A DNA stretch of 37,032 nucleotides, from positions 1 to 37,032 of the forward strand of contig NZ_BMQY01000020.1 of assembly GCF_014648355.1 (NCBI RefSeq), given 5' to 3'. Numbering within the stretch: position 1 is the stretch's first letter; each line of letters begins with the position of its first letter. The position numbers were made by a program, and so were the translations under genes. The stretch is from Couchioplanes azureus (GTDB lineage: Bacteria; Actinomycetota; Actinomycetes; Mycobacteriales; Micromonosporaceae). Below the pieces are notes generated by a model. It was not told where the DNA came from. It did not search any database and was given only the letters and a program-made list of their open reading frames with translations. Below, piece after piece: positions 7,716 through 16,592 of this stretch.

Positions 7716-8717
7716 ATGGGAATCCGGGTCGCTGTCGCCGGTGCGAGTGGGTATGCGGGGGGTGAGCTGCTGCGGCTGATCGCCGGGCACCCCGAGCTCG
7801 ACCTCGCCGCCGCCACCGCGCACACCCAGGCGGGTACGCCCGTCGCGGCCGTACACCCGCAGCTCGCGGGGCTGGAGCTGACGCTGAGCGCGACCGATGC
7901 GGCCGTGCTGGGCGACGCCGATCTGGTCTTCCTCGCGCTGCCGCACGGTCAGTCGGCGGCCCTGGCCGCGCAGTTGCCCGCCGGGGTAAAGGTCGTGGAC
8001 CTGGGCGCCGACTTCCGGCTCCGGGACGCCGCGGCGTGGGAGCGCTACTACGGCGGCCCGCACGCCGGCACCTGGACGTACGGCCTGCCGGAGCTGCCCG
8101 GGCAGCGCGAGGCGATCGTGGCGAGCGACCGGGTCGCGAACACCGGCTGCTACGCGGCGGCCGTCACCCTCGCGCTCGCACCGCTGGTCGCCGCGGGCGT
8201 CGCCGATCCGGCCGACGTCGTGGTCGTGGCCGCGTCCGGGACCTCGGGCGCCGGACGGTCCGCGGCGGCGCACCTGCTGGGCAGCGAGATCATGGGCGAC
8301 CTGACCCCGTACAAGGTCGGCGCGCACCAGCACGTGCCCGAGATCAAGCAGGCGTCCGGCGCGGACTCGCTGGCGATGACACCGGTGCTCGCGCCGATGC
8401 CGCGCGGCATCCTCGCCACGGTGACCGCCCGGCCGATCGGCCGCACCCACCCGCGCGACGTGCTGCGCGCCGCGTACGCCGGCGAGCCGTTCGTGCGCGT
8501 GCTGCCCGAGGGGGCCTGGCCGCACACCGGCGCCACGCTCGGCGCGAACACCTGCCACCTGCAGGCCGCACTGGACGTCGACTCCGGGCGCATCGTCGTG
8601 GTCAGCGCCATCGACAACCTCGGCAAGGGCGCCGCGGGGCAGGCCGTGCAGTGCGCCAACCTGATGCTGGGCCTGCCCGAGACGACCGGCCTCTCCACCT
8701 ACGGGGTGGCGCCGTGA
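7716..8717 (+). CDS. argC: N-acetyl-gamma-glutamyl-phosphate reductase
   Basis: Third step of arginine synthesis: NADPH-dependent reduction of N-acetylglutamyl phosphate to the semialdehyde. The 333-residue protein starts at the ATG preceded by GGAGG (7706-7710). The Rossmann motif VAVAGASGYAGGELLRL (about 4-20) binds NADP. The catalytic cysteine lies in VANTGCYAAAVTLAL and the Ser/Gly-rich ASGTSGAGR follows. The His-rich substrate region VGAHQHVPEIKQ and the C-terminal VVSAIDNLGKGAAGQAVQCANLMLGL are family hallmarks. First gene of the operon; it ends GTGA-overlapping argJ. Confidence 0.97.
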   Translation: MGIRVAVAGASGYAGGELLRLIAGHPELDLAAATAHTQAGTPVAAVHPQLAGLELTLSATDAAVLGDADLVFLALPHGQSAALAAQLPAGVKVVDLGADFRLRDAAAWERYYGGPHAGTWTYGLPELPGQREAIVASDRVANTGCYAAAVTLALAPLVAAGVADPADVVVVAASGTSGAGRSAAAHLLGSEIMGDLTPYKVGAHQHVPEIKQASGADSLAMTPVLAPMPRGILATVTARPIGRTHPRDVLRAAYAGEPFVRVLPEGAWPHTGATLGANTCHLQAALDVDSGRIVVVSAIDNLGKGAAGQAVQCANLMLGLPETTGLSTYGVAP

Positions 8718-9886
8718 CCGTCACCGCGCCCAAGGGGTTCCGGGCCTCGGGTGTCGCCGCCGGGCTCAAGTCCAGCGGCCACCTCGACGTGGCCCTGGTC
8801 GTCAACGACGGTCCCGACGCCGGGGTCGCCGGGGTCTTCACCGCCAACCGGGTCAAGGCCGCGCCCGTGCTCTGGAGCCAGCAGGTGGTCAAGGGCGGCG
8901 TGGTACGCGCGGTGGTGCTGAACTCCGGCGGCGCCAACGCGTGCACCGGCAGCCAGGGCTTCCGCGACACCCACGCCACCGCCGAGCACGCCGCGGCGGC
9001 GCTGCGCGGCAGGTCCAAGCCGCTGCTGATCGGCGCCGGGGACGTGGCGGTCTGCTCGACCGGCCTGATCGGCGAGCTGCTGCCGATGGACAAGCTGCTG
9101 CCCGGCGTGACCGCCGCGGTCAAGGCGCTGGACGCCGGCGGCGGGGAGCGCGCCGCCGAGGCGATCATGACCACCGACACGGTCGCCAAGAACGTGCACG
9201 TACGGCGGGACGGCTGGTCCGTCGGCGGCATCGCCAAGGGCGCCGGCATGCTGGCCCCGGCGCTCGCCACGATGCTGGTCGTGCTCACCACCGACGCGGT
9301 GGCCGGGCCGGAGGCGCTGGACGTCGCGCTGCGCCACGCGACCCGGCTGACGTTCGACCGGATCGACGCCGACGGGTGCATGTCCACCAACGACACCGTG
9401 CTGCTGCTGGCCAGCGGCGCCTCGGACGTGCAGCCGACGCAGGAGGAGCTGACCGCCGCGGTCACCGAGGCGTGCGCCGACCTCGCACGCAAGCTCATCG
9501 ACGACGCCGAGGGCGCCACCAAGCACATCGCCATCCAGGTGCTGGGCGCGGCCAGTGAGGCGGACGCGGTGGAGGTCGGCCGGGCGGTCGCCCGCAACAA
9601 CCTGGTCAAGACGGCGCTGTTCGGCAACGACCCGAACTGGGGCCGGATCCTCGCCGCCGTCGGCACCACCCGCGCGGCCTTCGCGCCGGACCGCGTCGAC
9701 GTCGGCGTCAACGGCGTCTGGGTCTGCCGGGGCGGCGCGGCCGCGGACGACCGCGGCAAAGTGGACCTGAGCGGGCGCGACGTCACCATCCAGGTGCACC
9801 TGCACGAGGGGGAGATGGACGCGACGATCCGCACCACCGACCTGTCCCACGCGTACGTGCACGAGAACTCGGCGTACAGCACATGA
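8714..9886 (+). CDS. argJ: Glutamate N-acetyltransferase / amino-acid N-acetyltransferase
   Basis: Transfers acetyl from N-acetylornithine to glutamate, giving ornithine and recycling the acetyl group; some members also use acetyl-CoA for the first step. The 390-residue chain begins at a GTG overlapping the argC stop. The self-cleavage motif KGAGMLAPALATML is intact: the bond before Thr186 would be cut to make the alpha and beta subunits, and Thr186 becomes the nucleophile. Other family signatures are NSGGANACTG (70-79), STGLIGELLPM (115-125), DGCMSTNDT and the C-terminal GNDPNWGRILAAVG. With ArgJ present a separate argE is not needed, and none is found here. Whether it can start the cycle alone cannot be told from sequence. 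It overlaps argB by ATGA. Confidence 0.97.
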   Translation: MTVTAPKGFRASGVAAGLKSSGHLDVALVVNDGPDAGVAGVFTANRVKAAPVLWSQQVVKGGVVRAVVLNSGGANACTGSQGFRDTHATAEHAAAALRGRSKPLLIGAGDVAVCSTGLIGELLPMDKLLPGVTAAVKALDAGGGERAAEAIMTTDTVAKNVHVRRDGWSVGGIAKGAGMLAPALATMLVVLTTDAVAGPEALDVALRHATRLTFDRIDADGCMSTNDTVLLLASGASDVQPTQEELTAAVTEACADLARKLIDDAEGATKHIAIQVLGAASEADAVEVGRAVARNNLVKTALFGNDPNWGRILAAVGTTRAAFAPDRVDVGVNGVWVCRGGAAADDRGKVDLSGRDVTIQVHLHEGEMDATIRTTDLSHAYVHENSAYST

Positions 9887-10745
9887 CCCCGGCGGAGAAG
9901 GCGGCCGTGCTGATCGAGTCGCTGCCGTGGCTCGAGCGCTTCCACGGCGCGACGGTGGTCGTCAAGTACGGCGGCAACGCCATGATCGATCCGGAGCTCC
10001 AGCGGGCCTTCGCGGCCGACATGGTCTTCCTGCGGTACGCCGGCATCAAGCCGGTCGTGGTGCACGGCGGCGGCCCGCAGATCTCGGCGATGCTCGACCG
10101 CCTGGGCATCGCGAGCGAGTTCCGCGGTGGCCTGCGGGTCACCACCCCGGAAGCGATGGACGCGGTCCGCATGGTGCTCGTCGGGCAGGTCGGGCGCGAG
10201 CTGGTCGGCCTGATCAACCAGCACGGCCCGTTCGCCGTCGGGCTCTCCGGCGAGGACGCCCGGCTCTTCACCGCCGTCCGCCGCACCGCGACGATCGACG
10301 GCGAGCCGGTCGACATCGGCCTGGTCGGCGACGTGGCCGACGTGGACACCTCGGCCGTGGACGACCTCATCGCCGCCGGGCGCATCCCCGTGGTCGCCAC
10401 CGTCGCCCCCGACGCGGACGGCGTGGTGCACAACGTCAACGCGGACACCGCCGCCTCCGCCCTCGCGGTCGCCCTCGGCGCCCGCAAGCTGGTCGTGCTG
10501 ACCGACGTGCCGGGGCTCTACACCGACTGGCCCGACACCTCCTCGCTGGTCTCCCAGATCGACGCCGACGCGCTGGAGAAGCTGCTGCCCGGCCTGCAGT
10601 CGGGCATGGCGCCCAAGATGGAGGCCTGCCTGCGCGCCGTCCGGGGCGGCGTGCCCGCGGCGCACGTCGTCGACGGTCGGGTGCCGCACTCGACGCTGCT
10701 CGAAGTCTTCACCTCGGAAGGATCCGGAACGATGGTGGTCCCGTC

Positions 10746-10749
<4 letters not shown>
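9883..10749 (+). CDS. argB: Acetylglutamate kinase
   Basis: Phosphorylates N-acetylglutamate with ATP, usually the arginine-inhibited control step. The 288-residue protein has the amino-acid-kinase core: VVVKYGGNAM (25-34) for phosphate binding, KPVVVHGGGPQI (56-67), the acetylglutamate-binding FRGGLRVT (80-87) and VNADTAASALAVALGARKLVVLTDVPGL near the nucleotide site. The N-terminal helix MTPAEKAAVLIESLPWLERFHGATVV is of the kind present in arginine-sensitive hexameric enzymes, so feedback inhibition is likely (inference). Coupled by 4-nt overlaps to argJ and argD. Confidence 0.97.
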
Positions 10750-11899
<1,150 letters not shown>

Positions 11900-11903
<4 letters not shown>

Positions 11904-12826
11904 TCCGCCACTTCCTGCGCGACGACGACCTGAGCCCGGCCGAGCAGAGCGCGGTGCTGGACCTCGCCGCCGCGATGAAGGCCGACCGGTTCGGCTACCG
12001 GCCGCTGGCGGGACCGCGGTCGGTCGCGGTCTTCTTCGACAAGGTCAGCCTGCGCACCCGGCTGTCGTTCGAGACCGGCATCCCCGAGCTGGGCGGCAAC
12101 GCGATGATCGTGGACACCCAGGCCACCCACTTCGGGCGCGGCGAGTCCCTCGCGGACGCCGGCCGGGTCGTCTCCCGGTACGTCTCGGCGATCGTCTTCC
12201 GCACCTCCGGCGACGAGCGGCTCGCGGAGCTCGCCTCGGACGTGCACGTACCGGTGATCAACGCGCTGACCGACGGCTTCCACCCGTGCCAGCTCCTCGC
12301 CGACCTGCAGACCATCCGGGAGCGGCTGGGCGGCACCGCCGGACGCACCCTGGCCTACGTCGGCGACGCCGCGAACAACATGGCGCACTCGTATCTGCTG
12401 GCCGGCGCGACCGCCGGGATGCACGTGCGGCTCGCCGGGCCGGCCGGGTTCGCGCCGAGGCCCGATGTGGTGGCCCGGGCCGGCGAGATCGCCGCCGGCA
12501 CCGGCGGGTCGGTCCGGGTGCTGCAGGACCCGCACGAGGCGGCGAAGGGCGCCGACGTGCTGGCCACCGACGCGTGGACCTCCATGGGCCAGGAGGACGA
12601 CGGCGTCGACCGGATCACGCCGTTCCGGCCGTACCAGGTCGATGCCGGCCTGCTCGCCGCGGCCGCGCCCGGCGCGATCGTGCTGCACTGCCTGCCCGCC
12701 CACCGGGGCGAGGAGATCACCGACGAGGTGCTGGACGGGCCGCAGAGCGCGGTCTTCGACCAGGCCGAGAACCGCCTGCACGCCCAGAAGGCGCTGCTGG
12801 CCTGGCTCCTGGGGGACCATTCCTGA
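11900..12826 (+). CDS. argF: Ornithine carbamoyltransferase
   Basis: Joins carbamoyl phosphate and ornithine to citrulline. The 308-residue chain has the carbamoyl-phosphate loop SLRTRLSFE (usual form STRTR), FRTSGDERL, the HPCQ motif in DGFHPCQLLADLQTI, the ornithine-binding DAWTSMGQE and the C-terminal HCLPAHRGEEITDEVLDG. The SMG loop supports ornithine rather than acetylornithine as substrate. The Leu in place of the first Thr of STRTR is a minor variant that I recall from some other bacterial enzymes, so loss of activity is not implied. Its stop overlaps the argR start by one base (TGATG). Confidence 0.95.
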
Positions 12827-13329
12827 TGACCGGTCCGGGAACGCGTGCAGCGCGGCACGCGCGCATCGTCGAGCTGGTGCGGGACAAGGCCGTACGGTCG
12901 CAGACCGAGCTCGCCGACCTGCTCGCCCTGGACGGCGTGCAGGTCACCCAGGCGACGCTGTCGCGCGACCTCGAGGAGCTGCGGGCGGTCAAGGCCGGCG
13001 GGGTCTACCTCATCCCGGAGGACGGGCTGCCGGCGTTGCGCCCGGTCGAGCAGGCCCCGGCGCGGCTCGTCCGGCTGCTGCGCGAGCTGCTGAACTCGGT
13101 CGACGTCAGCGGCAACCTGGTCATCCTGCGGGTGCCGCCGGGCGCCGCCCAGTTCCTGGCGAGCGCCCTGGACCGCTCCGGCCTGCCGGACGTCGTCGGC
13201 ACCATCGCCGGCGACGACACCATCCTCGTGGTGGCGCGCGAACCGCACTCCGACAACGGATCCGGCGCCCGGCTCGCCGAGAAGCTCACGGCCTGGAGCC
13301 GTACGGACAACGAAGGGAGCCTGCCGTGA
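12826..13329 (+). CDS. argR: Arginine repressor
   Basis: Arginine-sensing hexameric DNA-binding repressor, 167 residues. The N-terminal winged helix (about 10-70) contains VRSQTELADLLALDGVQVTQATLSRDLEELRAVK, with the typical TQATLSRDL recognition helix. The C-terminal arginine-binding oligomerisation domain (about 95-150) carries NLVILRVPPGAAQFLASALDR and the signature VVGTIAGDDTILVVAR, whose paired Asp residues contact arginine. Encoded within the operon it should control, probably at the dyad upstream of argC. Overlaps argF by one base and the next gene by four (GTGA). Confidence 0.97.
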   Translation: MTGPGTRAARHARIVELVRDKAVRSQTELADLLALDGVQVTQATLSRDLEELRAVKAGGVYLIPEDGLPALRPVEQAPARLVRLLRELLNSVDVSGNLVILRVPPGAAQFLASALDRSGLPDVVGTIAGDDTILVVAREPHSDNGSGARLAEKLTAWSRTDNEGSLP

Positions 13330-14228
13330 TCGCGCAGCAGCCCGCCGTCGAGGCCTTCTTCCCGGGCTTCGCCGACAACATGCAGAAGCTCCAGGCCCAC
13401 GGGCTCGAGTTCTACCTCGCCTCCAACGACACGCTGCGCCCGTTCCTCAACGAGGCGCCGTACGGTCACAAGCTGACCTGGCTGGACTTCACCGACACGA
13501 GCGAGGACAAGGGCTGGGACACCGGCGAGTTCCTCAACCTGTTCAACGTGATCAACGGCATCGCGTTCGGCGACCGGGGCATCCCGATGCCGCAGTGGGT
13601 GATGGTGGACCTGATCCTCATGCCGTCGGCCGCCGTGATCGCCGCCCTGCCGCAGGCGCAGTTCACCGAGACGCTGGAGACCAGTGCCTTCGACGACGAC
13701 GCCAAGCGGCACCTGCGCGAGGTCTTCGAGCGGGTGAAGCGGAGCGACTACCAGGGACCCATCCCGATCGGCGGCTACTGCGCGGCACCCAGCGCGGCGC
13801 CCGGCACCTGGGTCGGCTGGTCACTGTGGTCGGTGATGACCAACGTCGGGCTCGGCCGTGCCCTCAAGGCCCTCGCGCTCTCCGTCTACCAGGCGCAGAA
13901 GCTCGACGGCGTCACGCAGTACGACAACACCGCGCTGCGGGTGCACACCCGCTTCGGCCGGTTGCGCATCATGGTGGCCACCGTGCCTTTCCACACCTCG
14001 CCCGGATCGTTCGTCTACGAGAACGACTTCACCGTCCCCGTGGCCGACAGCGATCCGGAGCCGACGTTCCTGCTGGATCCCTTCGACTACGAGCGCCAGA
14101 AGGCCATGCAGAAGGCGATCGAGGCCCGGGAATGCACGTACTACGTGCTCGCGCCCGGCCACCTGGTCGCACACGGGAAGACGTCCGTGCCGATCCTCGA
14201 ACTCCCGTACCCGTCCGGAGGAAACTGA
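13326..14228 (+). CDS. Unknown 300-aa protein embedded between argR and argG
   Basis: Not recognised. The start is a GTG overlapping the argR stop, and argG follows with no gap, so the gene is a true operon member. The protein is soluble (no signal peptide) and rich in aromatic residues. One section reads like the acetyl-CoA part of GNAT enzymes: VGLGRAL (174-180) in place of the Q/RxxGxG/A loop, a helix, then DNTALRVHTRFG (200-211) in place of the NxxAxxxYxxxGF motif. The N-terminal 150 residues (WVMVDLILMPSAAV, IPIGGYCAAPS) have no counterpart that I know. A GNAT acetyltransferase next to an argG of this same subfamily is something I recall from Bacteroidetes arg clusters, which makes a divergent GNAT worth testing; it stays a guess. 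In operons with ordinary actinobacterial argG I do not expect such a gene. Confidence 0.85.
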   Translation: MIAQQPAVEAFFPGFADNMQKLQAHGLEFYLASNDTLRPFLNEAPYGHKLTWLDFTDTSEDKGWDTGEFLNLFNVINGIAFGDRGIPMPQWVMVDLILMPSAAVIAALPQAQFTETLETSAFDDDAKRHLREVFERVKRSDYQGPIPIGGYCAAPSAAPGTWVGWSLWSVMTNVGLGRALKALALSVYQAQKLDGVTQYDNTALRVHTRFGRLRIMVATVPFHTSPGSFVYENDFTVPVADSDPEPTFLLDPFDYERQKAMQKAIEARECTYYVLAPGHLVAHGKTSVPILELPYPSGGN

Positions 14229-15470
14229 ATGTCCCCGCGCACCATCGTCCTCGCCTTCTCCGGCGGCCTCGACACCTCGTACGCCCTGGTTTCGCTGCGC
14301 GAGCAGGGCTGGGAGGTGCTGACCGCCAACATCGACACCGGTGGCCTGCACAGCGGCGAGGCGGACGCGGTCCGCAAGCGCGCCGAGGAGCTCGGCGCCG
14401 CGCGGCACTTCGTCGTCGACGCCCGCGAGGAGCTCTACTCCCGAGTGATCACGTACGCGATCAAGGCCAACTACCTGCGCAACAACGGCTACCCGTCCTG
14501 CGTGGGAGCCGAGCGCCTGGTGCAGGCCGAGAAGGTCGTACAGGTCGCCCTCGACAACGGCGCGGACGCGGTGGCCCACGGCTCCACCGGCGCGGGCGCC
14601 GACCACGTGCGCTACGACTCGGTGATCCGCGCGCTCGCGCCGCACCTGGAGATCGTCACCCCGATCCGCGACGAGCGGCTCACCCGCGAGTACGAGCGCG
14701 ACTACCTGCGCGAACGCGGCTTCGAGACGCCGGAGAAGGTCACCACGTACTCGATCAACGAGGGGCTGATCGGCACGTCCATCGGCGGCAAGGAGACGTA
14801 CGGCTCCTGGGACTATCTGCCCGAGGACGCGTGGACGTACACGAAGTCCATCGAGGACGCACCCTCCTCCGGGGTCGAGATCATCCTCGAGTTCGTCCGG
14901 GGCGAGGTCGTCTCCGCCACCCTGCCGGACGGCAGCCCGATCGAGGGCACCGGTCCCGGCACGCCCAACTACGCGATCCTGCGCGCGCTCAACGTCCTCG
15001 CCGCCGAGCACGGCGTCGGCCGGGGCATCCACATGGGATCGACCATGGTCGGCAACCTGGCCCGGGTGGGCTTCGAGGCACCCGGCATGCTGACCCTGAT
15101 CGCCGCGCACCGCGAGCTGGAGCGGCTCGTGCTCAGCAACCGGCAGCAGGCCACCAAGGCGCAGCTCGGCACCGCGTACGGCGACCTGCTGCACGAGGCG
15201 GTCTACTACGACCCAATCCTGGACGACTACCGCGCGTTCCTGGACAGCAGCCAGAGCCGGGTCACCGGCCACGTACGGGTGAAGCTGGTCAAGGGCAACG
15301 TGATCCCGCTGGGCAGCCGCAGCCCGTACAGCCTGCTGGACGCGGCCACCCGGCAGGGCGTCGTCTACGGCTACGGATCGTCGCTGTGGAACGGTGAGCA
15401 GGCCCGGGCCTTCGCGCACATGTACGCGATCCCCGGTGCGATCGCCCGGGCCGCAAAGGACACTCCCTGA
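14229..15470 (+). CDS. argG: Argininosuccinate synthase (GTS-x-GGKET variant)
   Basis: ATP-dependent condensation of citrulline and aspartate. The 413-residue protein starts directly after the upstream stop with GGAGGAAAC as ribosome-binding site. The PP-loop AFSGGLDTSYAL (9-20) and the region AHGSTGAGADHVRYD (citrulline/aspartate binding) are intact, as is LTREYERDYLRERG. The following section reads TYSINEGLIGTSIGGKET. In the common bacterial enzyme this region carries a WGR motif instead (for example, SIDxNxWGR in many actinobacteria). The form seen here, and the GGLHSGEAD segment near residue 38, match the subfamily I associate with Bacteroidetes and relatives. Activity should be normal; the origin appears different from that of the other arg genes. 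Ends 4 bp from the convergent dapE. Confidence 0.95.
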   Translation: MSPRTIVLAFSGGLDTSYALVSLREQGWEVLTANIDTGGLHSGEADAVRKRAEELGAARHFVVDAREELYSRVITYAIKANYLRNNGYPSCVGAERLVQAEKVVQVALDNGADAVAHGSTGAGADHVRYDSVIRALAPHLEIVTPIRDERLTREYERDYLRERGFETPEKVTTYSINEGLIGTSIGGKETYGSWDYLPEDAWTYTKSIEDAPSSGVEIILEFVRGEVVSATLPDGSPIEGTGPGTPNYAILRALNVLAAEHGVGRGIHMGSTMVGNLARVGFEAPGMLTLIAAHRELERLVLSNRQQATKAQLGTAYGDLLHEAVYYDPILDDYRAFLDSSQSRVTGHVRVKLVKGNVIPLGSRSPYSLLDAATRQGVVYGYGSSLWNGEQARAFAHMYAIPGAIARAAKDTP

Positions 15471-15474
15471 CGTG

Positions 15475-16542
15475 TCAGCTCAGCCACGCCTTCAGCACGC
15501 GTTCGCATTCGCGGAGGGCCGCGGTGGGCAGGTGCTCCTCGTCGGTGTGGCAGAGCAGCGGGTCTCCCGGCCCGTAGTTGACGGCCGGGATGCCCAGCTC
15601 GGCGAAGCGGGCCACGTCCGTCCAGCCGAACTTCGGCGCCGGTTCACGGCCGACCGCGGCCACGAACTCCGCGGCGGCGGGCTGGTCCAGTCCAGGGCGG
15701 GCGCCGGGGGCCTCGTCGCGGATCTCCAGCTGGTAGCCGGGGAAGACCTCCTGGAGGTGGGCGTAGGCGGCGGCGGGATCGCGGTCCGGGGCGAAGCGGT
15801 GGTTGACGTCGATCGCGACCTCGTCCGGGATCACGTTGTTGGCGATGCCGCCGTGGATCTGCACGGCGTTGAGCCCCTCGCGGTATTCGAGGCCGTCGAC
15901 CACGACCCGGCGCGGCTCGTAGGTCTTGAGGATCGCCAGCACGTCGGCCGCCGCGTGGATCGCGTTGCTGCCGTGCCACGCCCGGGCAGGGTGGGCGGCC
16001 TTGCCCCTGAGGGTGATCCGCACGCGCATCGTCCCCTGGCAGCCGCCCTCGACCGTGCCGTTGGACGGCTCGCCCAGGATGGCGAAGTCGCCGGCGAGCC
16101 ACTCCGGGTGGTGGCGCACGAGCCGGCCCAGCCCGTTGCGCGCCGAGGCGACCTCCTCGTTGTCGTAGAACACGAAGGTGAGGTCGTGCCGGGGCTCGCG
16201 GACCGTGGCGGCGATCTTCAGCTGGCAGGCGACGCCGCCCTTCATGTCGACCGTGCCGCGGCCGTGCAGCAGCTCGGCGTCGCCGTCGCCGGTGAGCCGC
16301 GCCGGCAGGTTGTCCTTGACGGGCACGGTGTCGAGGTGCCCGGCGAGCACGACGCGCCTCGCCCGCCCCAGGTGCGTGCGGGCGACCACGGCGTCGCCGT
16401 CGCGCAGCACCTCGAGGTGCCCCAGCTTGCGCAGGCCCGTCTCGACGGCGTCCGCGATCGCGGCCTCCGTCCCGCTGACCGAGGGTATGTCGCAGAGTGC
16501 GCGGGTCAATGAGACAACATCATCGTGCAGGTCGAGGGTCAT
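15475..16542 (-). CDS. dapE: Succinyl-diaminopimelate desuccinylase
   Basis: M20 zinc peptidase-family enzyme that releases succinate from N-succinyl-LL-diaminopimelate in lysine and cell-wall synthesis. The 355-residue protein shows the metal and catalytic residues: GHLDTVP (His69, Asp71), GTVDMKGG (bridging Asp99), YDNEEV (Glu129 base, Glu130 metal), GEPSNGTVEGGCQGT and, near the end, GPGDPLLCHTDEEHL (His ligand). The wording GWTDVARFAELGIPAVNYGPGDP is typical of actinobacterial DapE rather than ArgE, although the two families are related and ArgE cannot be wholly excluded in this arginine setting. It sits in reverse orientation between argG and argH and shares a 50-bp divergent promoter region with argH. 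Ribosome-binding site is AGGGTCGG. Confidence 0.88.
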   Translation of the reverse strand: MTLDLHDDVVSLTRALCDIPSVSGTEAAIADAVETGLRKLGHLEVLRDGDAVVARTHLGRARRVVLAGHLDTVPVKDNLPARLTGDGDAELLHGRGTVDMKGGVACQLKIAATVREPRHDLTFVFYDNEEVASARNGLGRLVRHHPEWLAGDFAILGEPSNGTVEGGCQGTMRVRITLRGKAAHPARAWHGSNAIHAAADVLAILKTYEPRRVVVDGLEYREGLNAVQIHGGIANNVIPDEVAIDVNHRFAPDRDPAAAYAHLQEVFPGYQLEIRDEAPGARPGLDQPAAAEFVAAVGREPAPKFGWTDVARFAELGIPAVNYGPGDPLLCHTDEEHLPTAALRECERVLKAWLS

Positions 16543-16592
16543 GGACCGACCCTATCGTTGACATATCCCACCGATTGCTGAGGAGTGAGGAC
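16543..16592. promoter_or_regulatory. Divergent dapE/argH promoter region (50 bp)
   Basis: Only 50 bp separate the two starts. A consensus TTGACA lies on the plus strand at 16558-16563 but has no good -10 at the usual distance. TATCGT (16553-16558) fits the actinobacterial TAnnnT -10 for argH. For dapE, GATAGG on the minus strand is the only -10 candidate. No clear ARG box was seen, so argH may be less tightly linked to ArgR than argC. Confidence 0.3.

Noticed and set aside
15475..16542. Assignment as argE (acetylornithine deacetylase)
   Set aside because: The C-terminal wording fits actinobacterial DapE, and ArgJ makes ArgE unnecessary; kept as a small possibility only.
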